Source of the DNA: an uncultured Eubacterium sp.
GTDB taxonomy: Bacteria; Bacillota; Clostridia; Lachnospirales; Lachnospiraceae
Assembly: GCA_947642745.1 (NCBI GenBank)
Contig: CANRTU010000003.1
Coordinates: 1 to 64,000 of the forward strand
Direction of reading: 5' to 3'
DNA: 64,000 bases
Within the stretch, counting starts at the first letter, position 1, and every line of letters begins with the position of its first letter. The notes beneath the pieces are model-generated. The model did not search any database. It had not been told where the DNA came from and saw only the letters and a list, made by a program, of their open reading frames with translations. Made by a program: the position numbers and the translations under genes. Below are positions 28,382-36,421 of this stretch, in pieces.

Positions 28382-29089
28382 ATGCTGACATTTGAAACCA
28401 TCAATGAACTGACACTGAAAGTCACATGTACGGGAAATGATGTACTATTTACAAAAGCCGGAGCTTTCATTGCCGGAGACAGTGCTGGCGGAAAAAACTA
28501 TAAATTTGAAAAACTGCTGCTCGGTCCCCAGAACGGTCTGGCCCAGGCGGCCCTTGGCTCCCTGATCCGGCGTGTAACAGGGGAAAATATACCATTAATG
28601 AAAGTAACCATGAACGGTGATTCTGTTACTTATTATGCCAATAACAGCCAGCACGTGGTAATTTACCATCTGGCCGTGGGAGAAACCATTTCTGTAGAGT
28701 CTGAAAATATACTTGCGTTTTCCCAGGATTGCAAATACGAAGTCCGCTTTATCGGATGCGGTGTTCTCTCCCAGAAAGGTCTGGCTACTTCAGTCCTTAC
28801 CGGAAACGGAAACCAGGCGTATGTGGCGGTTCTTTCAGACGGCAATCCTATCGTATTAAGCAATATCCAGAACAGAAACACCATTTCGGTGGATCCGGAC
28901 GCCGTAATCTGCTGGATGGGACAGTCCGGCTACTGTGACCCGCAGATTAAAACCGACCTGTCCTGGAAAAACCTGATCGGCCAGGCTTCCGGTGAATCTT
29001 ATGCTTTTGAATGGAGCGGAAACCAGCCTGTTTCTGTTATTTTACAGCCAACGGAACGCAACGGCGGAATCCGTGTGGGCATTGATTAA
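28382..29089 (+). CDS. AIM24-family protein
   Basis: 235 residues. The AIM24 pattern is seen in VLFTKAGAFIAGD, GPQNGLAQAALGSLIRRVTGENIPLMKV, and FIGCGVLSQKGLATSVLTGNG. These beta-rich proteins are common in bacteria and often sit next to TerD or TerB genes. A biochemical activity is not established. GGAGG precedes the ATG. It is co-directional with, and 30 bases after, the extended TerD gene, forming a two-gene unit that ends in front of a convergent HAD gene. Confidence 0.85.
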   Translation: MLTFETINELTLKVTCTGNDVLFTKAGAFIAGDSAGGKNYKFEKLLLGPQNGLAQAALGSLIRRVTGENIPLMKVTMNGDSVTYYANNSQHVVIYHLAVGETISVESENILAFSQDCKYEVRFIGCGVLSQKGLATSVLTGNGNQAYVAVLSDGNPIVLSNIQNRNTISVDPDAVICWMGQSGYCDPQIKTDLSWKNLIGQASGESYAFEWSGNQPVSVILQPTERNGGIRVGID

Positions 29090-29211
29090 ACGGCCCGTCC
29101 GCAGCGATAACATCCATATTCCGGCTGATTAAAAGGGGCTGTCTGAAACGGCAGCCTGCCTTACAGCCAGTGAATCAAAACGGCGGAATTTTTTCAGCCA
29201 CTCTCAGGTAA

Positions 29212-29967
29212 TTACAAAAACCTTTGCCGGATTTCCTCCAGCACTCTCTCCGAAAAAATTTCCCCGTCCCTGATTGTAATCATCCGGCCACTTTCCACAG
29301 GATGTTCCGCCAGCCTTTCCGGCGCAAAGGCATGATCCACGCTTTTTAACATCGGAATATCAAATGCGCTGTCTCCTGCCGCAATAGTAAGATCCGGTCC
29401 CAGTCTGGCAGCCAGACGCCTTACCGCCGTGCCTTTATCCAGTCCCACCGGCAGCACGTACACTTTCTGGCCGTTGCTGAATATACGGACCAGGGCAGAA
29501 TCCAGATATCCGGCCAGCTCTGAAACAGATTCCTCCGGCCGGCTGCTTTTCGTAAATAAAAACAGGTCGTTAATATTCCGTACCTCCAGCGTGCGGTACC
29601 TGTCTTTTTCCATCAGCGCTTCCGCCTTTTTCATCTGTTCCCTGCTTTCCGCAATCATTTCCAGGGAAGCGGCATACCAGTGCCTGTCTTCCACGCCGTT
29701 TTCCAGCAGAATCCCTCCGTTACAGACAAGCGCAAAGGACGCCTCCCTGAAACCTGTCCGGATGCGGCGGTACTGTTCAAGCGTTCTTGTAGTGACAGGC
29801 ACAACCATCAGGTGTGCGGATATCTCCTTTAACAGCGCCATCGTCCGGTTTGTCATAAAAGAAACTTCCCTGCCCCGGTATAATTCCACGCAGGTTTTCT
29901 GACTTCCAGTCTCATGCCTGCGGGAATATATTAACGTATTATCCAGATCCGTAAAAAAAATAATCAT
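29212..29967 (-). CDS. HAD-superfamily hydrolase (Cof/MPGP-like)
   Basis: 251 residues from MIIFFTDLDNTLIYS. HAD motif I is DLDNT, motif II is probably VTTRT, the conserved Lys is in LDKGTAV, and motif IV is AAGDSAFDIPML. A C2-type cap lies between, as in sugar- and nucleotide-phosphatases. HAD enzymes of this type occur in the Ter biosynthetic gene neighbourhoods, so the location next to TerD/AIM24 may be functional. It starts 8 bases after the stop codon of the acetyltransferase gene, so the two are probably co-translated. The substrate is unknown. Confidence 0.82.
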   Translation of the reverse strand: MIIFFTDLDNTLIYSRRHETGSQKTCVELYRGREVSFMTNRTMALLKEISAHLMVVPVTTRTLEQYRRIRTGFREASFALVCNGGILLENGVEDRHWYAASLEMIAESREQMKKAEALMEKDRYRTLEVRNINDLFLFTKSSRPEESVSELAGYLDSALVRIFSNGQKVYVLPVGLDKGTAVRRLAARLGPDLTIAAGDSAFDIPMLKSVDHAFAPERLAEHPVESGRMITIRDGEIFSERVLEEIRQRFL

Positions 29968-29974
29968 AATCACT

Positions 29975-30412
29975 TCATAGAATCCACTGGACAAACGCTT
30001 TCTTATCTTCGCTGTTGTATCCCGCCCGCCAGTAAAAATTCCATATTCCCTCCTGTTTTGAACCTGTCATCAGCATCAGTTTGTAGCAGCGTTCTCTTTC
30101 CGCTATGTTTCTGGCATAATCCAGACAGGCAGATGCCAGTCCCCGTCTGCGGTATGCCTCGCTGGTAATCACATTTTCAATCAGCGCATAAGGACGCTGG
30201 CCATGGGTCAGGTTCGGAATAATGATACAGGTGCAGGACGCCCTGATATGACCGTCTGCTTCCGCCACAACCAGATGATAGTTCCCATCCTCCAGAATCC
30301 GGCGCCACAAGTTGGCGGTTTCCGGCGTCTGCGCTGGCAGCGGATTGTCATGAAGCTGTGTGTACAGCTCCATCAGTTCCTGAAAATCTGACCCACATAT
30401 CTCTCTTACCAT
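29975..30412 (-). CDS. GNAT-family N-acetyltransferase
   Basis: 145 residues from MVREICGSDFQELMELYTQL; AAAGGA precedes this ATG, and a longer frame to 30505 is not supported. The acetyl-CoA site reads VITSEAYRRRGLASACLDYA (motif A, RRRGLA). The fold continues with CYKLMLMTGSKQEG.WNFYWRAGY. The substrate is unknown. It is downstream of the CaCA exchanger gene and upstream of the HAD gene on the same strand, so all three may be one transcript. Confidence 0.88.
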   Translation of the reverse strand: MVREICGSDFQELMELYTQLHDNPLPAQTPETANLWRRILEDGNYHLVVAEADGHIRASCTCIIIPNLTHGQRPYALIENVITSEAYRRRGLASACLDYARNIAERERCYKLMLMTGSKQEGIWNFYWRAGYNSEDKKAFVQWIL

Positions 30413-30488
30413 AATATTCCTTTCTGAAAAGACCTGACGTATCATTCCCTCCGGATACACCTGCGGGAAAGCATTATTCAGACACAAT

Positions 30489-31463
30489 CTAGCGCACTGC
30501 CGCAAAAATCACATAAGCCGCATACAGCAATACCATAACAATTCCTTCCAGCCGTTTTATGGACCGGCCTTCCATGGCAAAAATAAAGGTAATCACACTG
30601 GCGATAACCAGAATCACCAGGTCATAAACGGACGCCATATTCACCACAACAGGGTGGATGGATGTGGATAATCCGAGAATCAGCAGCAGATTAAATATAT
30701 TGGAACCTACAGCATTGCCCACCGCAAGTCCGGTCTCTCCTTTCCCGGCCGCCACCACCGATGTGACCAGCTCCGGCAGTGAGGTGCCCACCGCCACAAT
30801 CGTTAAACCGACCAATGTTTCGGACATGCCCATCGCGGCGGCAATGTCTTTTGCGCTGTTCACAACCGCCTGGCCTCCGGCGATTATCAGGGTCAGTCCC
30901 AGGGCAATCAGCAGAAGGCATTTACCGGCGGACAGGCATTGCGCCTGTTCTTCCTGGTCAGATTTTCCCGCATGGGCAATGAGTACGATCATATAAATGA
31001 TAAAACAGGCTAACAGGGTAAGACCTGCGCCCCTGCCCAGCTCTCCTGCCGTTTCATCCATATGCTTTTGCAAAAAGCCGCCGGAAAACAGTACGCCATA
31101 ACCTGCCAGCAGCAGTGTCAGTACCGCACTGGAAGCCGCCACCAGAAAGTCTCTTTTCAGAATCCCGCCATCTACCGGAATCTCATGAATCATGGCGCAG
31201 ATTCCCAGTACACAGAACAGATTGAAAATATCAGATCCGGTTACATTTCCAAGCGCTATCCCGTTTGCTCCCTGCAGCGCCGCCGAAACGCTCACCGCCA
31301 GTTCCGGAGCGCTCGTTCCCATTGCTACAATTGTCAGTCCGATAATCACACCCGGTACATGAAAGCGTCTGGCAAGGGCAGAACTTCCATCCACAAACCA
31401 GCCGGCGCCTTTGATAAGCGCAACAAAACCAGCCGCAAGTATAAAAATATTTAATATGAGCAT
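30489..31463 (-). CDS. Cation/Ca2+ exchanger (CaCA family)
   Basis: 324 residues from MLILNIFILAAGF; GGGAGG lies upstream. About ten membrane segments in two inverted halves, each with the alpha repeat: VAMGTSAPELAVSVSAALQG with GNVTGSDIFNL, and VAVGTSLPELVTSVVAAGKG with GNAVGSNIFNL. These are the ion-binding motifs of YrbG/MJ0091-type Na+/Ca2+ antiporters. It probably extrudes Ca2+ using Na+ or H+. Its location in a segment with Ca2+-ATPase and Ca2+-binding TerD genes suggests a shared role in calcium handling. Confidence 0.93.
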   Translation of the reverse strand: MLILNIFILAAGFVALIKGAGWFVDGSSALARRFHVPGVIIGLTIVAMGTSAPELAVSVSAALQGANGIALGNVTGSDIFNLFCVLGICAMIHEIPVDGGILKRDFLVAASSAVLTLLLAGYGVLFSGGFLQKHMDETAGELGRGAGLTLLACFIIYMIVLIAHAGKSDQEEQAQCLSAGKCLLLIALGLTLIIAGGQAVVNSAKDIAAAMGMSETLVGLTIVAVGTSLPELVTSVVAAGKGETGLAVGNAVGSNIFNLLLILGLSTSIHPVVVNMASVYDLVILVIASVITFIFAMEGRSIKRLEGIVMVLLYAAYVIFAAVR

Positions 31464-31540
31464 ATTCTTCCCTCCCTGCACTTAATGTATCATTTCCTTT
31501 CTATGCAGGCAAGGGACCTGCGATTCATTTTACATACATT

Positions 31541-32848
31541 TTACATAACCGGAAAATCCACACAGATAATCGTACCGTCGCCTTCCTCGCTTTCCAGTGA
31601 CAGCTGCGCACCGTGCACCTGTGTAATATGCTTTACAATCGCAAGGCCAAGTCCGGTGCCCCCTGTTTTTCTGGAACGGCTTTTATCCACACGGAAAAAC
31701 CGTTCAAATACCCGCTTCTGATACCTGGAAGGAATCCCGATCCCGTCGTCTTCTATCTGCAGCCGGTCTGATACTGTCACCCACACATGGCCGCCCTTTT
31801 TATTATAGCGGATTGCGTTATCACACAGATTACAGATCAGTTCTTCCATCAGATGCCGGTCTGCCCGGACATACAGCGGCGTTCCCTGAAAACTGAGCGA
31901 AATACCATGCTTTGCTGCTGTGTGCCGCATCTGTTCCACGCACTGGCGGGCAGTTTCACTCAGATCCACTGTCTGGAAAAAATAATTCTCCCCTGCCGGA
32001 TCTTCTAATTCAGATAATCGCAGAATATCATTGATCAGTACAAGCAGCCGCTTGGCGCTGCCATGAATTTCCGCCGCAAAATGCCGTGCCTTTTTTTTTG
32101 ACGCCATTCCGCTTGCGATCAGTTCCGCATAACCGGAAATGGACGTCAGCGGCGTCTTCAGCTCATGGCTCACATTTGCTGTAAATTCCTGACGCAGTTT
32201 TGCGTTTTTTAACATTTCTTCATGCTGCGTGCGTATCCGTGTAATAAAAGGGGCCAGCTCCTTATAAACAGTCATCTGATCCAGATGATCCATATTCTCC
32301 GCCATCCAGGCCACCGGCCGCACCAGCGCCTTTGTGAGATATCTGGCAAGCCATACTGTCACCGCAAACGAACAGGCAGCCGCCAGCGCCATGGCAGGCA
32401 GTGTACTCCGGTAGATTTTCCATATACTTCCCGCCTCTTTCGCAATCCGGATAACCGTACCGTCCGCCGCTTTTTTCGCATACAGAAAATTACTCTGGTC
32501 CATGGTGCGTGATTTCCGTACAGCCGTACCTCTGCCGCTTTCCAACGCCTGTCTGACTTCCGGCCGGTCTGCGTGATTATCCTTTGTACCAGTATCAAAA
32601 CTGTCATATAATACCGTGCCATCTTCTGCGATCCAGGTCAGCCGCAATTCGCTTTCCGGTTCCACGAACCCGCTTTGTTTCATCTGCTCCATCAGATCCA
32701 GACTCTGTATCAGTCCGGCCACAGAAGACAGATCGGAAAAAACTTCCTGCTGAAACAGCCGGTAGGATACAAAATTTGTCAGAACCACCGTCAGAAAAAC
32801 CGCAACCGCAATGACCGCCATAAAATTCAGATTGATCTTCCGTGTCAT
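31541..32848 (-). CDS. Sensor histidine kinase
   Basis: 435 residues. TM1 lies near 8-28 and TM2 near 150-175, enclosing a 120-residue extracytoplasmic sensor region. Then comes a HAMP-like linker, the H box NVSHELKTPLTSISGYAELI (phosphorylated His near 228), N box ELICNLCDNAIRYNKKGG, G1 IEDDGIGIP and G2 GGTGLGLAIVK. This is a PhoR-type kinase. Its start overlaps the response-regulator stop by 4 bases (ATGA), so the pair is translationally coupled. The signal is unknown. Confidence 0.95.
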   Translation of the reverse strand: MTRKINLNFMAVIAVAVFLTVVLTNFVSYRLFQQEVFSDLSSVAGLIQSLDLMEQMKQSGFVEPESELRLTWIAEDGTVLYDSFDTGTKDNHADRPEVRQALESGRGTAVRKSRTMDQSNFLYAKKAADGTVIRIAKEAGSIWKIYRSTLPAMALAAACSFAVTVWLARYLTKALVRPVAWMAENMDHLDQMTVYKELAPFITRIRTQHEEMLKNAKLRQEFTANVSHELKTPLTSISGYAELIASGMASKKKARHFAAEIHGSAKRLLVLINDILRLSELEDPAGENYFFQTVDLSETARQCVEQMRHTAAKHGISLSFQGTPLYVRADRHLMEELICNLCDNAIRYNKKGGHVWVTVSDRLQIEDDGIGIPSRYQKRVFERFFRVDKSRSRKTGGTGLGLAIVKHITQVHGAQLSLESEEGDGTIICVDFPVM

Positions 32849-33531
32849 TTGTATATTCCTCCGTCTGCCACGTATCCCACATTCCGTACAGTGTGAATAT
32901 GTTTTCCCGCTGTTCCTAATTTTTTCCGCAAGGATTTAATATGGACATCCAGTGTTCTGGATTCACTGATAAAATCAATTCCCCAGATCTGTTCCATCAG
33001 CACATCCCTGGACAGCACGATTCCTGCGTTACGCATTAACAGCGCCAGAAGCTCAAATTCCTTAAACGTCAGTTCCACCGGCTTTTCATCTGTTTTGCAG
33101 ATACGGCTGGCTGTATCCAGCGTAATTTCCGAGAGTGTAAGTACAGACTGTGACGTCTCCTGCCCCGCCCTGCGTAAAAGCGCACGTACCCTGGAAATCA
33201 GCTCCATCACTCCAAAAGGTTTGGTAATATAATCATCCGCTCCCGAATCCAGCCCCCTTACCTTATCTATTTCCGTCGTTTTTGCCGTAACAAGAATTAC
33301 TGGCAGCTCTCTGGTATCCGGCTCCTGACGCAGTTTTTTTAAGACCGCAATGCCGTCTTCATCCGGAAGCATCACATCCAGCAGTACGAGAGACGGCTTT
33401 CTTTTTCTGATTCCTTTAAAAAAATCCGACGCACAGGCATAGCCTTCTGTTGCGTAACCGCTGTTTTTTAACGCAAACAGCTCAATCTCACGGATATTGG
33501 CGTCGTCTTCCACTACATATATTTTTTTCAT
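32845..33531 (-). CDS. OmpR/PhoB-type response regulator
   Basis: 228 residues. The receiver domain has YVVEDDANIREIE, the phosphorylated Asp in LVLLDVMLPDEDG (about residue 53), Thr in VILVTAKTT and Lys in ITKPFGV. The winged-helix domain has LTFKEFELLALLMRNAG and the recognition region SESRTLDVHIKSLRKKLG. It is encoded upstream of its kinase in the same operon. Targets cannot be read from the sequence. Downstream ion-transport genes on the same strand are candidates only by position. Confidence 0.95.
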   Translation of the reverse strand: MKKIYVVEDDANIREIELFALKNSGYATEGYACASDFFKGIRKRKPSLVLLDVMLPDEDGIAVLKKLRQEPDTRELPVILVTAKTTEIDKVRGLDSGADDYITKPFGVMELISRVRALLRRAGQETSQSVLTLSEITLDTASRICKTDEKPVELTFKEFELLALLMRNAGIVLSRDVLMEQIWGIDFISESRTLDVHIKSLRKKLGTAGKHIHTVRNVGYVADGGIYK

Positions 33532-33814
33532 CGTTCACCTGTTAAAGCAGAATACGTTTTCCGCAGATACACTTTTTGCACTCTGCCGCAATCCTTACAT
33601 GAAAACGGCGACAGAAAAAGCCGCCGGAAGCATACTGTTACTTCTGTCATAAAATCATATGATAATACGTATCCTTTTCTCCCCGGACAGGCCATATGTT
33701 TCTTAAAACACTTCTTTCTTCTTTCCGCTCCCTGTCCGTAATTCACTTTTTTCTTCCTTATTATAACAGCCCGGGATTTCCTTTACAACCAAAAAAAGAC
33801 ACGCCTTTTCTGAT

Positions 33815-33986
33815 AAAAAAGTATCCGGCACAGCCGGATACGCCGCCTGCGGCGGGCTGACTCCTGGCAGCATTTTCCCTTCCGCCGCAGTGCGATCCTC
33901 CCGGAGGGGTTTTTATGATATAGGAAATCCGGAGGAATTTCCTATATCATAAAAAAGTATCCGCACCATAAGTACAGATACTTTTT
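33815..33986 (-). terminator. Cluster of three hairpins after the anti-sigma gene
   Basis: GTATCCGGC-ACA-GCCGGATAC (33821-33841) has six T behind it on the minus strand. ATGATATAGGAAAT pairs with ATTTCCTATATCAT (33915-33950, 14 bp). AAAAAGTATC pairs with GATACTTTTT (33952-33986). They lie just past the stop of the DUF4179 gene and should end the sigma/anti-sigma transcript. No gene lies in 33532-33814. Confidence 0.7.
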
Positions 33987-34035
33987 GTCTTACCTGTGTA
34001 TAACCATCCGTCCACAGGATATTTATTTCCCACCG

Positions 34036-35457
34036 TTACTGCCGGATATCCACATAACCGGTTTTCACGGACTCTTCACTGAATTGTGTGCCGCCAGAAG
34101 GCTCCAGGCTGATAAACATTTTGTCCAGCTCTTCCTCTGTGACTACCCAGGCCATATGCACAGTCGCCGTCTCCCCGGGCATGATGGAGGCAATGTAATT
34201 ATTGTTTCTTTCTCCTCCCCGCACATCATAATAAGGCATCTCCCAGAACGCTGACAGACCATGATTCACAGCCCTGTCCCAGTTATCATTTTTTCCCGGC
34301 GTTTCGTCCTCTGCGATCCGCATCTGCCCGCCTTCTTCACGGATACGTATCAGCTGCCCAAAGAACAGGACATCTTTCATTTCCTTATCGCCCGTATTCG
34401 TGTACTCTGTCGTAATATACACGAGTTTCTGCGGAACCTGTCTGGATGATATTTCCTGACTGACAGTATCCTTATTTCCGTCTTTGATATACTGAATCGT
34501 TGCCGGAAGCAGTTTTCCATTTCCGTCCAGCTCGTTTCTGAAATCCTCATCTACATACCTGGCGTCCAGCAGGCTGATATCATCCATAACTTTTACATCC
34601 GTTACCCTGGCCGTCAGTCCTTTTCCTTTGACAGGAAAGCTTTCGCCTTGCTGATGAATATTGATGTCTTCCCTGGCAGCTTTTGTAATAGTTTTATCCT
34701 CATATGTTCCTTCATCTTTGTCTGTTTTTGCGTCATAGACGCTCCAGTCCAGCGCAAGCACTGCCTCCGCTTTATCCGCATCCGTAACAGGAACCAGACT
34801 GACCTGCTCCGCAATTTTTATTGCGTCCTCTTTACTTACATCCGAAGCCGCATACATCTCCATCACATAATGGACGTCCGTAAATGCCACATATATCCGC
34901 TTATTGAAATCAATGTCGTCCTTATACAGATGAGGATATTCCAGATAAATCCCCTGCCCGCCGCTGGCAGCAAATTCCTCGCTTGTCAGTACGTCTTCAT
35001 GTTCCACTTTAAATTTATCGTCACCCGTATCCATACGGTAAAACATCATAGACACGCCGCCTTTATTCAGCGCTTCTGGAAAACTGTATTTTCCCTGTTC
35101 TGTACAGACCATTCCCTCCGGCAGATAACCTGTTTCCAGCTTTACCTGCGGAATTGTAACTGCCTTCCCGGTCTGTTTTGCGCTTTCCGCTCCGTTTTTA
35201 TCCGCTGTAATATTGACGCTGACTCCGTGATCCCCGGTTTTTTGCTGTCTCATCCGGTAAAGTCCCGCTCCGGCAAATACCGTTGTCCCGCACAACAGCA
35301 CAACCGCCATGGATGCGGCAATAGTTCTGCCTGCCGTCTTTCTGGTTCCCAGATGCTGCTTACCTGTCTTTATCTGTTTTGCTACTTCTTTTTCTATCAT
35401 AGTTCTCATCTCCTCCGGCATTTGGGGAAAATCATATTTTAAATTTTCATAATCCAT
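34036..35457 (-). CDS. DUF4179 membrane anti-sigma factor
   Basis: 473 residues. A short cytoplasmic N-terminus (YDFPQMPEEMRTMIEKEVAKQIK) that would hold the sigma factor is followed by one membrane segment (ASMAVVLLCGTTVFAGAGLY, about 48-68) and a large extracytoplasmic beta-rich domain. The layout matches DUF4179 proteins paired with ECF sigma factors in Clostridia. Its gene begins 27 bases after the sigma gene, so they are one operon. The signal that releases the sigma factor is unknown. Confidence 0.88.
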   Translation of the reverse strand: MDYENLKYDFPQMPEEMRTMIEKEVAKQIKTGKQHLGTRKTAGRTIAASMAVVLLCGTTVFAGAGLYRMRQQKTGDHGVSVNITADKNGAESAKQTGKAVTIPQVKLETGYLPEGMVCTEQGKYSFPEALNKGGVSMMFYRMDTGDDKFKVEHEDVLTSEEFAASGGQGIYLEYPHLYKDDIDFNKRIYVAFTDVHYVMEMYAASDVSKEDAIKIAEQVSLVPVTDADKAEAVLALDWSVYDAKTDKDEGTYEDKTITKAAREDINIHQQGESFPVKGKGLTARVTDVKVMDDISLLDARYVDEDFRNELDGNGKLLPATIQYIKDGNKDTVSQEISSRQVPQKLVYITTEYTNTGDKEMKDVLFFGQLIRIREEGGQMRIAEDETPGKNDNWDRAVNHGLSAFWEMPYYDVRGGERNNNYIASIMPGETATVHMAWVVTEEELDKMFISLEPSGGTQFSEESVKTGYVDIRQ

Positions 35458-35484
35458 AACAAATCCTCCGTTTCCAGTCCAATG

Positions 35485-35958
35485 CTAAGTCGCTGCTTCT
35501 TCCAGTTCACTGCGCATCCGGTTTCTTGCCCGCGCAAGCCGGTTTTTTACCGCACTCTCCGTAATTCCCAGCATCTTCGCCGTCTCCTTTACACTGTATC
35601 CTTCCAGATAATAAAGGGTAACACAGATCCGGTTATCCACAGGCAGCTGTCGCAGCGCCTCATACAGATCCGAATAGTCCCGCGGCTGTATGGCGGTCTC
35701 TCCGCCCTGATATTCTTCCAGTGATACAATCCGTTTTTCCCTGCGCATAATGGCATAGCACTCATTGATCAGAATTCTTACAAGCCAGGTCTTTGCGTAG
35801 GAATCCTGGCGCAGGGTATGCAGTTTTGTAAATGCTTTCACAATTGTGTCCTGTATTGCGTCTGCGCAGTCCGCATCACTGTCAAGCATCGTTTTCGCCA
35901 CATGATACATCATATCTTCAGAGGCAATAATGAGTTGTCCTAACTGCTCTTTTTTCAT
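35485..35958 (-). CDS. ECF-type RNA polymerase sigma factor
   Basis: 157 residues. Region 2 reads DCADAIQDTIVKAFTKLHTLRQDSYAKTWLVRILINECY and region 4 reads LYYLEGYSVKETAKMLGITESAVKNRLARAR, both strongly typical. It lacks regions 1 and 3, as ECF factors do. It is encoded directly before its probable anti-sigma factor. Upstream lies a 37-40 bp motif in two copies that could include its own promoter. Confidence 0.94.
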   Translation of the reverse strand: MKKEQLGQLIIASEDMMYHVAKTMLDSDADCADAIQDTIVKAFTKLHTLRQDSYAKTWLVRILINECYAIMRREKRIVSLEEYQGGETAIQPRDYSDLYEALRQLPVDNRICVTLYYLEGYSVKETAKMLGITESAVKNRLARARNRMRSELEEAAT

Positions 35959-36010
35959 AATGTCCTTTCTGCTGGCCAGCTTTTTTGTATTTACACTAAT
36001 TAGACGAACT

Positions 36011-36117
36011 GGAACAGGAAATGGTCTCTGGAAAAAAATTTTTTTATGATACCAGCTGCAGTATGCGGATAACGCAAAATGGAAAAGGAAATGGTCTCTG
36101 GAGAAAATTTTTTATGA
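36011..36117. promoter_or_regulatory. Two direct repeats upstream of the ECF sigma gene
   Basis: Copies at 36011-36050 and 36081-36117 share AGGAAATGGTCTCTGGA, then an A-run/T-run and ATGAT. On the minus strand the copy nearest the sigma gene is followed by CGTCTAA, which resembles ECF -10 elements. The repeat may be the autoregulated promoter or a binding site. The rest of 35959-36421 holds a fragment of a dispersed repeat and no gene. Confidence 0.45.
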
Positions 36118-36225
36118 TTCCCCTTCCCATAAAACAAAAACACCAGTGCCGCACATCCGTAATGTACAACACTGATGTTTCAGAGCGTAACTTTTAATTG
36201 TTTCCTCATCCACACGTTCTGGCAT

Positions 36226-36316
36226 TATAGCAAACTGCGAATACATAGTTATCTTTTATTATTATGGCAACTGAAAAATAAACATATATCCCGGACGCCG
36301 GAGAAAGGCGTGCTGG
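36226..36316. repeat. Fragment of the large fold-back family
   Basis: AATACATAGTTATC, TATTATGGCA and CCCGGACGCCGGAGAAAGGC correspond to the outer arm of the 16541-17510 element. Only about 90 bases are present, next to the end of the Ca2+-ATPase gene. Confidence 0.5.
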
Positions 36317-36421
36317 TTTTAGCATACACCTGTTTCTTTCTATTGTCAAAAAACCCCCTTTCATAAGCGGCTTCCCGCTTACAAAAGAGAGTTATTTTCT
36401 TTCAGATAACAGATACAAAAG

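Noticed and set aside
33528-33746. 72-codon minus-strand frame upstream of the response regulator
   Set aside because: Low similarity to anything known, poor start context, and it overlaps the regulator start by 4 bases; more likely a leader region.
34648-35442. 264-codon plus-strand frame
   Set aside because: It is the antisense of the DUF4179 gene, whose own reading frame is well supported.
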